This document shows positions 34,373-43,770 of a stretch of 64,000 bases of DNA, one piece after another. The DNA is taken from the NCBI RefSeq assembly GCF_008831285.2, contig NC_045150.1, forward strand, positions 13,003,868 to 13,067,867, in the 5' to 3' direction. Source of the stretch: Nymphaea colorata. Taxonomy: Eukaryota > Streptophyta > Magnoliopsida > Nymphaeales > Nymphaeaceae. The notes beneath the pieces were generated by a model. It worked only from the letters and a program-made list of their open reading frames with translations. It was not told the origin of the DNA and made no database searches. The first letter of the stretch is position 1. Every line of letters begins with the position of its first letter. The position numbers were made by a program, and so were the translations under genes.

Positions 34373-36888
34373 GGCGCGCGCTGCTCAATGTCACGATGTG
34401 GCTAGACTGTCTGCCCGCACTGCACTGCCCGGGCTGGCGTCAACCCGCTGTCCGACTGCTATAACCTGGCCGCACGTCGCCCACAACTGCCACTGCCGGC
34501 TGAGCTAAGACTGAAGCCTGCCCACTGCCGGGTATCACAAGGATGCTGCTCCTACCTCTCGTGGACGGCTGTACAAGGTTTCTCCGGCCTGTCAAAGGCC
34601 CTAGCTTGCCCGGAGGAGTACAAATCCCACCCCAACCTCACAACAAAACTCTCAAGAGCAAATGTGGCTTTAAGGATTACAAATGCGTTCGATACATGGA
34701 TTAAATCTCTCCCATCTCACTCAACAATCCATGCCTAGAACGTACAAACCACGCCCTTCTTGCCCTTAGGTAAGTCTTCCCACCGCCGGGCTGTGTCCCG
34801 TGCAAGGTGCACAAGGAGGAGCCCAAGTCAGGGGTGCCGGTGGCAGGGATAAAGCAAATACAACCTCCCTCGCAACTATAGGGTGAGGCGAAGGGAACCT
34901 GGTCACGGGGGCTAAGACCGGCAGCCTGGCTGCACCCCCGTATTCAGCAGCCTCGATCCGTCGACGAGTGGCACCTCCTAGCGGTGCGGCTGGACTTCGC
35001 TCCTTGACAAGAAAATGGAGCAGTGGTAGTTACTGAAAAGATATAACAGCAACTAAAAGGGAGAAGGGGATGCACGTCACCGTGAGCTCGGAAACCCCTA
35101 AGTGTTGTAGCGTGTAGGGGGAAGCAATCGCTGGAATGGCGCCAGCGAACGCCCTTCCTTCTCCCTAGTCCAGCCCAGTCGAAGTGGCCAGCTGGATCTC
35201 CTCCTCCTCAGTCAAGGTGTGTGGCCCTCAGAATCAGCTCGTCGAGAGGATGGCCCCTTACTCATGCAGCTCGGTCCAGCAAAGAAAGAACAAGAACAGT
35301 CAAGGGCAGTTCAGCAATACGAGTAAGTAAGGGGGAATGCTTGGAAATGTCACCAGATGTTCGAGTAAACCCCAGGAGAAGATGTGAATGGGGTGTGGCA
35401 GTCGCCGGAAGCGCCGGCGGACGCGTATTCTCCTTGAAGCTCTGGTGAATCAGGAATCAGGCAGAAGGTGACTTCAGAGACCTCTGCCCACTCAAAGTTC
35501 CGTATCTCCCTGGTCCGATGCCCAAAAATCGTCAATCTGGTGCCAAAAATTTCTTAAGATCTGTGGCTTTCCAATGGTATCAAGAACTCCAGCATCCTCC
35601 CGGCACAGAGAAAATCGGAGCTGAAGAAAGTGACGCCTCAACCCTGTTTTTCAGTCGGTCGACAGGCTCAGGGCTGGTTTCAGGCGGCTTCTCAGACCAG
35701 TCTCCAGTTAAAAATCCATATCTCCCAGCTCCAAGGTCCAAAAATCCTCAAACCAAAACTGAAAAATTTTAGAGATCCGTAGCTTTCCAGTGGTACCAAG
35801 ATCTCCAGATACCTCAAAACACAGAAGGATTCGTAGCTGAGGAAATCACGCCTCAGCCGCTCGGTTCAGATTGGTTCCAGGGTGATATCAGTCCAGAAAA
35901 TGAGCTCCGACCAGTCTCCACTTAAAATGCCGCTCCGGACTGATCTTAAGTCGAAAACTTCTGAAATTTGGCTGCCAGAAAATAGAGACGTATCTGGATC
36001 CAACGCACCTAAGACCACTGAAATCCGAGCTCGGAGCTGGCAGCGCCGATCGCCGGAAGTTAGGGTAGTTTCTGGAAAAACTGATAACTGAGAACAGCAG
36101 AGAACAGCTTTCGGGTGGTGTCCGGGGCTCTGATTCGTGTGATGGAGTCCGGGACACGACGGACACGTCGTCGCCTCAGTTCAAATCGTCAGGACACGTG
36201 CTGTGCGGGACACCGTGTCCTCGGAGTCGGAGGTAAGGCGGGACACGGCGGGACACGGTCGAGATGTGATGCTGGACTCGACGGGACTCGCGTGTCGCTG
36301 CGTACCGCCTTCGTTCGGGACACGAAACACTGATTCGTCGCCGGGGACCGAAGAACACGGCGGAATCTCGGCGAAATATTCCGCCGAGATCGTCGTTTTC
36401 GCCGGAAAAGTCCGTCCGCGCCGGAAAACTTCGAAAACTCGCCGGTGAACTTCAAATCAAGATTCCAACGTCGTTTCCTGACCAAATTCGACGATCCAAA
36501 GCTCGATCTGCTCGGAAATGAGTCAAGAATCCTCGTGTATACTCATCCACACAAATTAATCTTTTCAGGATTGATCGGCCGCTGGACAGTGAGAAATCCC
36601 CCTTCAAATCGCCTGGAATCCGTCGGAACCCGCTGGAGAGGGTAAAGACGCCGGAAAATACAGGTTGCCTTCAAAAATCCGTAACTCGCTCCAGGGTGCT
36701 CCAAAAATCGTCCGAAAAATCCACAGCACTCCCAAGACGTAGACGAAGAAAATGGATGGGTGCTTGACAGCTAGAACTCGTCCAGAAAATAACGCCGATG
36801 ATCTGAAGAGCGTTCTTCCTCTCGGTTTTCTGTCTCAAGCGGTCCAGCGTCAGTATGCTTCACGAATCAGTCTCCCCTGGCCATGCGA
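34373..36888 (-). other. Long untranslated leader of the gag-protease element
   Basis: GC-rich, with no sustained coding frame. Two paralogous segments of about 190 bases (near 35480-35650 and 35690-35860) share a pattern such as cca(g)tatctccc, caaaaat(c/t)tt(a)gagatc(c)tg, gtagctttcca(a/g)tggta and tca(cg)cctca. The leader therefore contains its own internal repeats. CGG and GACACG phrases recur at 36110-36330. A long leader like this is typical of LARD/TR-GAG elements and probably holds the packaging signal (inference). Confidence 0.55.
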
Positions 36889-36905
36889 TAGCTCTGATGC
36901 CAGTT
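36889..36905 (-). promoter_or_regulatory. Primer-binding site of the gag-protease element
   Basis: The minus strand reads AACTGGCATCAGAGCTA beside the 5' LTR. The core TGGCATCAGAGC differs by one base from the usual TGGTATCAGAGC initiator-tRNA site and is common in plant LTR elements. Confidence 0.8.
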
Positions 36906-38187
36906 TGTTGGAGCCCGCGGCCGGGAGGGATGCTGGAGGCAGCCGACCGCGGTCCTGATCGCCCAGAATCTCGCTCGGAGGGGGAGAACACCAATGGAAC
37001 AGTAACCGGCCTCTTTGGAAACGGTGATGGCAGGGAGGATGCGCAGGTAACAGGGAGGCTAACGGAGGGTCTTGCAGGTGGTGTGGGCATCGGATGGGTG
37101 AAGGGAAACGGCGGAGGATGCGTGGGCAGCGATCGGTGGAGTCTCCTCAACCCGGGATGGGCTTCAGGCGAAGGAGAGCTCGTTGAAGGCAGCCATGGAA
37201 GCTGGAACAGAGCATACACAGGAAGAAGAAGGGGAAGAAGAAAACATCATTCTCATTGATGAAATGAGATGGAATCCAAGGGGGCTGCCGCCGGGAATGG
37301 CGTCCGGCGACCTTCTGGGTAGAACCTCCAGGAACGACCCTCTTGGGAATCCTCTCTCAAAGCATACCTCAACAATGGCTGCCTCCCCCCTTATGAAGGA
37401 GGAGGACGAAGGCCCAACGGCCTCCCACGGCTCGCGTGGGAGGTGGCCGACCAGCGTCCCGGTTCGATAGCCTTGTCGAACCGGGTCGGGGGCGGCGAGT
37501 CGCCCCGGGTCTTTAAGAGACCCGGGTCCCAAATCCGATACAAGAAACTCGGATCCGGACCCCAGTCCGGATCCTCCAAAAAGTCCGGGCCAACCCGCCT
37601 CACAAATCCGGACCCGTATCCGTTTATTCCCTGAGTGTCCCTCTATACAGTGTCAGCACCCCTCGTCGTGTCAGGCATCACAGCAGGGACGTGTCCCGTC
37701 CAAATGACACCCGTGTCCCGCTGGAACTCCTCCCGGCTGGGGTGCACCCGTCGCTACCGAGCCTTCTCGCCCGAGTGTTGCCGCGTCGCCTAGTAGGTCG
37801 CGCGCAGGGGCGTCGGCCAGCCCGCCTAGCGCTCGGACGTCGCTTGGCCCTGGCCGCTGGTCGGCCAGGCGGCAGTCGTTAGTGCTGCCGTCTCCCTCAG
37901 TCCCTTCTGCACCTGCCCTGGCACGAGCGAGGGAGGCTAAACCTCCCGTGGCGGTTGCCTCAGCCGCATGCACCTCCTGGCGGCCCGCGGGGTTAACCTC
38001 CCGTGTAGGTTTCCGGGCTGTGCCCGGCTCTTGTCTATGGTCTGAAACCTCCCTCTGATCTGCTCTGGGGTCATCACCCCCGCCTCCTGGTGCGTGGCCC
38101 ATCTCGTCTGTGGGCTGTGCGTGGCCTTCCGCCCTATCGGTGCCGGCTGCGGCCCTCATCCTGGACGCCGACGGATGGGCCGTATCA
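36906..38187 (-). repeat. 5' LTR of the gag-protease element (1282 bp, full)
   Basis: Full-length LTR. It includes a 386-bp segment (37093-37478), missing from the other LTR, that has a gaagaag run and a hairpin cctcccacg...cgtgggagg near 37422-37444. It shares the two hairpins at 37504-37526 and 37551-37574 with its partner. The perfect target duplicate ctaag follows. Confidence 0.93.
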
Positions 38188-39175
38188 CTAAGTAATCAAC
38201 ATTCCTTTTTTGCTAAATGTCTAAGTTTGAGTTAGCAATAGACTGTGGCCTCACGTATTCTGAATTTGGGAACTATCTAATCAATCTTTTTCTTGAAGCT
38301 TGAAATTTTGAAGATGTAACATCTTCTAGCATGCTTGAAAATTTTGGTATTTCCCTCATCCTTATTGTTTTCTGATGTTGTCTTTGAATTCCATACCTTA
38401 CGTTGCATAAGTTTGTAGGTTTATTGGCTGAATATCTGTGACAGCAGCATCGCATCTAAGGGGTCAGCATGTCAACCGTGAGTTATGGTTTAATCTTCAC
38501 AAGTCATGCTGTTATGGTTAGTACTGGGTACTTGTTTTCATTAGTTTTAGGTTTCATACCTGTGCTTTATTAGAGAGTGCATCAATGAGACATCTCTTAT
38601 GTTTGCATGAACCAAATGTTCAAGGCCATATTTTTTGAGACAACTTGAAAGACTAAAAGAGAACTGGGGACTGGAAAATTTGCCAACTCATGATGTTACA
38701 GAGATATTTCATTAGCTGCTTCTTGGCTGTTAATTTGCTTCTTGAATGTTCTTATATGGAGGGTCATATTTTTTGTGTTTTGCAATTCATTAGATGATTT
38801 GAAAGTTCAAATGATGAGTGATCTTCACCACCATATTCATGGGGAGTTGGACATGCTGCATTTTTCCTCTGGTCCCACTTCTCTCGTACGATACACATTC
38901 ATGGGTTTAGGATGTAGGGAAACTGTAGAGCCATGTTATATTTTCCATGCAGGTCAGCTTAACCTAACAAGAAATCTGTTGCTTTTTATTATGGGATCTT
39001 TTTTCTTCACACTTTTACCTTAGCAAAGTTTTGATTAACCTTATGAACTTTATGTTTGGAAGAATGCTTCATTAACAGAGGGGGCACTTGAGCATGTTGG
39101 ATTCCAAGATTTGGTAAATAGGTAGCATAGTTTGGGTTTCATGTTTGTGCAGTCCCTACTTATTTCTCTTCTTGC
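38188..39175. repeat. Tandem unit R2, full copy
   Basis: A unit of about 1 kb running from ctaagtaatcaacattcc to cttcttg. The next copy starts immediately (ctaagtaatcaacatccc at 39175). It contains a 90-base stretch, open in frame and preceded by tgcaat or tgcag, that encodes LDDLKVQMMSDL(H/R)HHIHGEL. It could be an old exon of an unknown gene. No other coding sequence was seen. Confidence 0.8.
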
Positions 39176-39780
39176 TAAGTAATCAACATCCCTTTTTTGC
39201 TAAATGTTTAAGTTAAGTTTGAGTTAGCAATAGACTGTAGCCTTGCATATTCTGAATTTGGGAACTATCTAATCAATCTTTTTCTTGAAGCTTGAAATTT
39301 TGAAGATATAACATCTTCTAGCATGCTTGAAAATTTTGGTATTTCCCTCATCCTTTATTGTTTTCTGATGTTGTCTTTATCATAAGTTGCTTAAGTTTGT
39401 AGGTTTCTTGGCAAAATATCTGTGACAGCAGCATCGCATCTAAGGGGTTAGCATGTCAACCGTGAGTTTAATCTGCATGAACCAAATGTTCAAGGCCTTA
39501 TTTTTTTATATAACCTGAAAGACTAACAGAGAACTGGGGGCTGGAGAATTTGCCAACTCATGATGTTACCGAGATATTTCATTAGCTGCTTCTTGGTGGT
39601 GTTAAATGGCTTGGCTTCTTTGAGTTGAAATTATTCTGGAAATATTCTTTTATGCAGAGTCTTATTTTTGTGTTTTGCAGTTCATTAGATGATTTGAAAG
39701 TTCAAATGATGAGTGATCTTCGCCACCATATTCATGGAGAGTTGGACATGCTGCATTTTTCTTCTGGTCCCCTGATATAG
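39175..39780. repeat. Tandem unit R2, third partial copy
   Basis: It repeats the first half of the unit (tgctaaatgtttaag, acatcttctagcatgcttg, gcatcgcatctaaggggtta). It includes the exon-like segment at 39681-39778, which here ends in a stop after SSGPLI. After this, R2 similarity ends. Confidence 0.75.
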
Positions 39781-42700
39781 CTCTCACAATTTCTCCTGCA
39801 ATTGAACACTTGGCAGTCCAAATAACCTTGGACATCTTTAAACATCTTGGCCATGCTAATTGTTTTTTCGACACCACTGGGATACATCCTGATCTGGGGT
39901 TGTACCTTTGGCTTTTATCGGACTGGAAGGAGTCCAAGGAGATAGAAGAATTATCTGGACAAGCTTAGGACTCACAAAGGGTTTGAGAAATGAGTGGAGG
40001 CACAATGATTTTTGAGAAATGACAGGCTTGACAAGTGGGTATGGTAAATTCTCACAGTCGGTCTCTTGTTGGCAAGCTTTAAGAGGTGTGAACACTCTCT
40101 AGAGAAGTCAAGTTTTATGAGATGCTACACTCTCTAGATAAATTTTTTACCCTAATTAGAGCCTGAATGACGAAACATTGTAGAACCAAGCCATTGACTA
40201 GCCCCTTTGTCAAGTGAGAGGCGATCGAGCACATGTTAGGCCTCTTAGGAAGTATTTTGAGCTTAAATAACTCCTGCAGTTGGATGAAAGATGGATGAAA
40301 GATTCATGCAGTGCAGTGAAGTATGTGTGATGCATTGGAACGCAGCCACCATGGAGATGTTGTCGACCCCAGAAATCTTTACGCTCCATCGATACCCTTA
40401 AAGAAATTAGGGTTACACAAAAACTTAATGAGGCTTACCTCTCCGTGAGTGGCCTACTTAGAGTTGGGAGGGTGCATTGGTTAATCACTTGATTGCAAGT
40501 GAACCAGAATCGGTGCTAACATTGGTAGGCACTCATAGCGCTGACTTTTTCCAAATTTTATCTTTCTGCTCGGTTCTTTTGTAGGGTTTGCTTTGAAATA
40601 CTGGCAGCTAAGCCACAATCGTTGTTGGATGGTTTTCAACATTGCTAGAGAATTTTGAACTACCTGGAATGGTTGAGGAGAAATGTAAGAGTGAGCTTGA
40701 CATAAAACTATGCAGCATAAGGAGGCAGTAGATGTTTCATGTCAACCACTTGTGGGGCTCTATAAAATGCAAAATCTTATGTTCAGCTTTAATGGATCTA
40801 AGATCATTTTCTATCTTTCCTTCATTTTGCATCTTACATGTTTTCCATGAATCTTCAGAATCTTAGGGCCTTGTGTTATCTCCTCTCTGTTCTTTTCCGG
40901 TGCTTGTCTTCATGTATCTTCTACTGACATTTATTGTGGATGGTACCACTAATAGAATTTTATTGTACAGACTGGTGTCAACCTTTATTGGAAATGCTGA
41001 AGAACTTTCAGGTTTGATTTTTAGTGACATTTTAATGACATTTTTGTATGCATTTTGCTCCTGGACAAGAGCTCTGTGGACTACTGGTGATGCTTGCAGG
41101 ATGGTGGTGATGATGGTGTTAGTTGAGGTAGCGATGGCTCTCTGGTTACGCCTCTTCTCTTTGTTGTGGTTGAAGAAAACAGGAGGGTTCAATTCGAAAC
41201 TTAATATGATTAAGCATGGAAAATGCTAATTGTTGCTGGTTTCTCTTCCTAGATATATAATTTCTTCTAATTCCGCCAGGCCCAAAGTGGGAAATATTGA
41301 GGTGGGCACATCTTGTTTGATTTCATCGATCGCTGGTACTTCTTTGGAGATCCGACGGCTTACATACAACAACAATTTTAATTTGCTTTGGCATATTTTT
41401 ATACCGAGAATGTTAGCAATTTTATATCAGTTTACAAACCCTGCCAAGAGATAAAATGCGGTACTGAATTAATGTGATACTCGCCCATCCCTGTCGTCAA
41501 TGGGGCTCAGTTGGCAGGCGTTGCTGTTTATGGGTGCACCGACTACGGACAACTGCCCTCATGTCAAAGACCATCCATCTTCAAGATGGCAGGTACGTTA
41601 ACTTGTGCCGTCTTTTCTACATGATTCTAATGGTTCTACTTATGTGGCGTCCACTACAATTGGTATTTTGCTGCAGAGGAAATGAGAAAAATGGAATGAA
41701 GTAAATAGTTTAACGAAAACATCAACACGATGAGGGTGCGACTTTATTCATTTCTATTTTTGTAACACAAGGTAGGTAAAGAAAAAGGGTCTGGTATTTT
41801 ATATCATGCGTTGAAAATGATCTACATTAGGGGAATGTGTGAACCTAATTCAAGTAATACTGCCGCTAACCAGACCAAATTTTTCTATCTTATTGGATAC
41901 AAAAAGTTAATGTTTTGCCATAATAAAGTTTTTTATGTTCTAAATGCTTTTTCTAAAATGCTTTTGCTAAATTTGCCGCCGGGGTTTGCGATAATTTGGT
42001 AGGCCATCCTGGTATTACCGGGAGGTATATCTCTTGCTGCAAGTTTTAAGCTGAATGTACCGTCAGAAGCTTCAAACGCTTAACCGACCGGCGATAGCTA
42101 AACTGCTGAGGTGCCCTTGCTTTCACACAGACACACCCACAGACACATAAAGAAGGAAGAAAAAGGTTACGTTTTGTTTCCTCGCGGCTACCAGTCAAAT
42201 TGAAAGGATGCTTGGGGTTCACGTGAAGGCGAGGAACTGTATCTGCTGCGCGTGTCCAGACTTCTCCCTTACCTTCTTACTTGGAGTGAAGAGCTCCCCA
42301 GTTTGCAGTCCAAGGATTGATGCTTACAAAGATCGAACTGATGATCCAACTTTCCCGACCGGCCAGACAAACCAGCGGCACTCTGCAGCCTTGGCTCCAT
42401 CGATGAAATGCCATTTCTGAAAGAACATCGCGGCCTTTCCTTGATTGCATCCGAAAGTTTGAGACTTTTCGTCTTTCCGTTAATATCGACCAGCTCTTTG
42501 ACTTTCAGAAACACCAGCCGAATCATTCAATTCTTCAAGTTGGTGAGCTGCCTCTTCCCAGCGGCAGTGGCACCATTAAAGGCCGTTGGTCCTTAAATTC
42601 GCGATTCATAATTGGTTCCTGGTCAACTCTATTAATGAGGCTGCTGGATGAGGCTACCGTTGTGTCTGTGCTCAAAAGCAGAAGGCAAAGCCACATGAAA

Positions 42701-42805
42701 AGCAATGTCCGTGATCTTCAATTTCGTCGCCGGTTCTTGCCCCTGCTGTTGCTTCTCTTCCCGATTGGTAAGGGTCAAAAGAAAAGGAGTGGGGAACTGA
42801 AGGAG
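39781..42805. other. Noncoding DNA upstream of the lectin pseudogene
   Basis: No gene is recognised. A possible exon lies at about 41475-41592 (SPIPVVNGAQLAGVAVYGCT and on, followed by a donor gcag|gtacgt), but I cannot place it in a family. Frames at 40873-41229 and 41811-42002 are short and unassigned. The region 42120-42800 is GC-richer and may be the promoter and 5' part of the receptor-kinase gene that follows. Confidence 0.4.
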
Positions 42806-43077
42806 ATGATGGCACCAGCGTTCTTCCCTTGTATGTTCTTCTTTCTCTCGTCTTTCTTTGCTCTGTGTTGCTTTGGTGGACCCATTTTCACAGAGTTTAT
42901 CCGGCCGAATTTCACTGCTACCAACCTTGGATTCGTTGACAACAATGATGTTTTCCTGGCTTTCAAATCTAACATCTTCCGAGCTTCCATCTGCAACCCT
43001 GCTGGTAATGGTGAGTTCTACCTCTGCGTCCTGCATGTTGAATCCAATCAGGTTGTCTGGTCAGCTAATCATGACGA

Positions 43078-43133
43078 ACGGTGATCGGATTGTCTTCTTA
43101 ACGGCACGGTGATCGGATTGTCTTCTTAACGGC
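43078..43133. repeat. 28-bp tandem duplication in the lectin pseudogene
   Basis: Two perfect copies of the 28-bp unit acggtgatcggattgtct... follow each other. The length is not divisible by three and breaks the lectin frame. Confidence 0.95.
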
Positions 43134-43184
43134 TGGGATACTCATTTACGGCGCCAATGGCAGCTTGGTATTGGACAAAGTTTA

Positions 43185-43555
43185 GGGTCTATTTGGTAGG
43201 AGGAAAAGGGAGGTAGGAGGAAAAGGGGGGATTGAGCAATCTCTCCTTTGTTTGGTTGGCTAATTAGAAAGGAGGGAAAGGGATGGAAAGGGGTAAAGTA
43301 TCCTCCCAAATCCGTCTTGGGAAGGAAAGAAAAAAAAGTAAGTGGAAGAGTTTTTTATTCTCACACTACTCTTCATTTTCTTTCACTCATTTTTAAAATC
43401 CATTAGTCTTTTTTTTCATTCCATTCATTTCTCTTCCCTTTCTATCCCAACATTTTTAATCAACTCTTTCCATTCCATTCCTTTCACTTTCTCTTCCCTT
43501 CCCTTTCCTTTCCCTCCCTTTTCATCCCTCCCTTCCCCTCCTACCAAACATGCCC
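43185..43555. mobile_element. Tourist-like (PIF/Harbinger) MITE
   Basis: 371 bp. The terminal inverted repeats GGGTCTATTTGGTAGGAGG (left) and GGGCATGTTTGGTAGGAGG (right end, reverse complement) differ at three positions. They are flanked by 3-bp TTA duplications (43182-43184 and 43556-43558). GGG(C/T)CTGTTTGG-type ends plus a TTA/TAA target site are the signature of Tourist MITEs mobilised by PIF/Harbinger transposases. The interior is G/A-rich on the left and C/T-rich on the right, so the whole could fold into a long hairpin. There is no coding capacity. Confidence 0.88.
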
Positions 43556-43770
43556 TTAGGTCACAAGCCGATGCGGTGTCTTTGGTTCACTTAGAGGACA
43601 CAGGGCATCTGTGGCTTTTGGATGGAATTAGCATATGAAAACGGGTTTGAGTCGGATCCACTAATGCCGAGCCTTATGACCCAAATCTGTAAAAGTTGAT
43701 GCTTGAGCACTTTGAAAGAGACAAAGTGGAACAAAGGTAAACATTTTATTTCCACGCAAATTTGGAAGTT

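Larger units (their letters stand above)
29319..38187 (-). mobile_element. Non-autonomous LTR retrotransposon with gag-like and retropepsin-like ORFs, no RT or integrase
   Basis: The 8.87-kb GC-rich element lies in minus orientation. LTRs 29319-30264 and 36906-38187 begin TGTTGGAGCCCGCGGCCGGG and end GGGCCGT(G/A)TCA. The target duplication is perfect: ctaag at 29314-29318 and 38188-38192. The primer site next to the 5' LTR reads AACTGGCATCAGAGCTA on the minus strand (36889-36905), a variant tRNA-Met site. The polypurine stretch AAGGGGGATGGATC lies at 30265-30278. A roughly 2.5-kb leader is followed by gag-like and protease-like frames. I found none of the RT, RNase H or integrase motifs in 6.6 kb of interior. 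This fits the TR-GAG/LARD class of non-autonomous elements dependent on another element's enzymes. Confidence 0.9.
42806..43638 (+). pseudogene. G-type lectin receptor-like kinase, N-terminal fragment interrupted by a MITE
   Basis: The frame from Met 42806 has a hydrophobic signal peptide (FFPCMFFFLSSFFALCCF). It then has the bulb-lectin domain start of SD2-5-like receptor kinases: TEFIRPNFTATNLGFVDNND, FRASICNPAGNGEFYLCVLH and SNQVVWSANHDE. Such receptors sit in the plasma membrane and sense extracellular ligands. A 28-bp tandem duplication (43078-43133) then shifts the frame and creates a TGA. Removing one unit would restore continuity to DRIVFLTAGILIYGANGSLV. The coding sequence is next cut by a Tourist-like MITE (43185-43555) and resumes as SLVHLEDTGHLWLLDG. 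The rest (PAN, membrane and kinase domains) is absent. Confidence 0.85.

Noticed and set aside
43342-43638. 98-codon Ser/Phe/Pro-rich plus-strand frame
   Set aside because: Most of it is the C/T-rich arm of the MITE. Only its last residues are lectin coding sequence.
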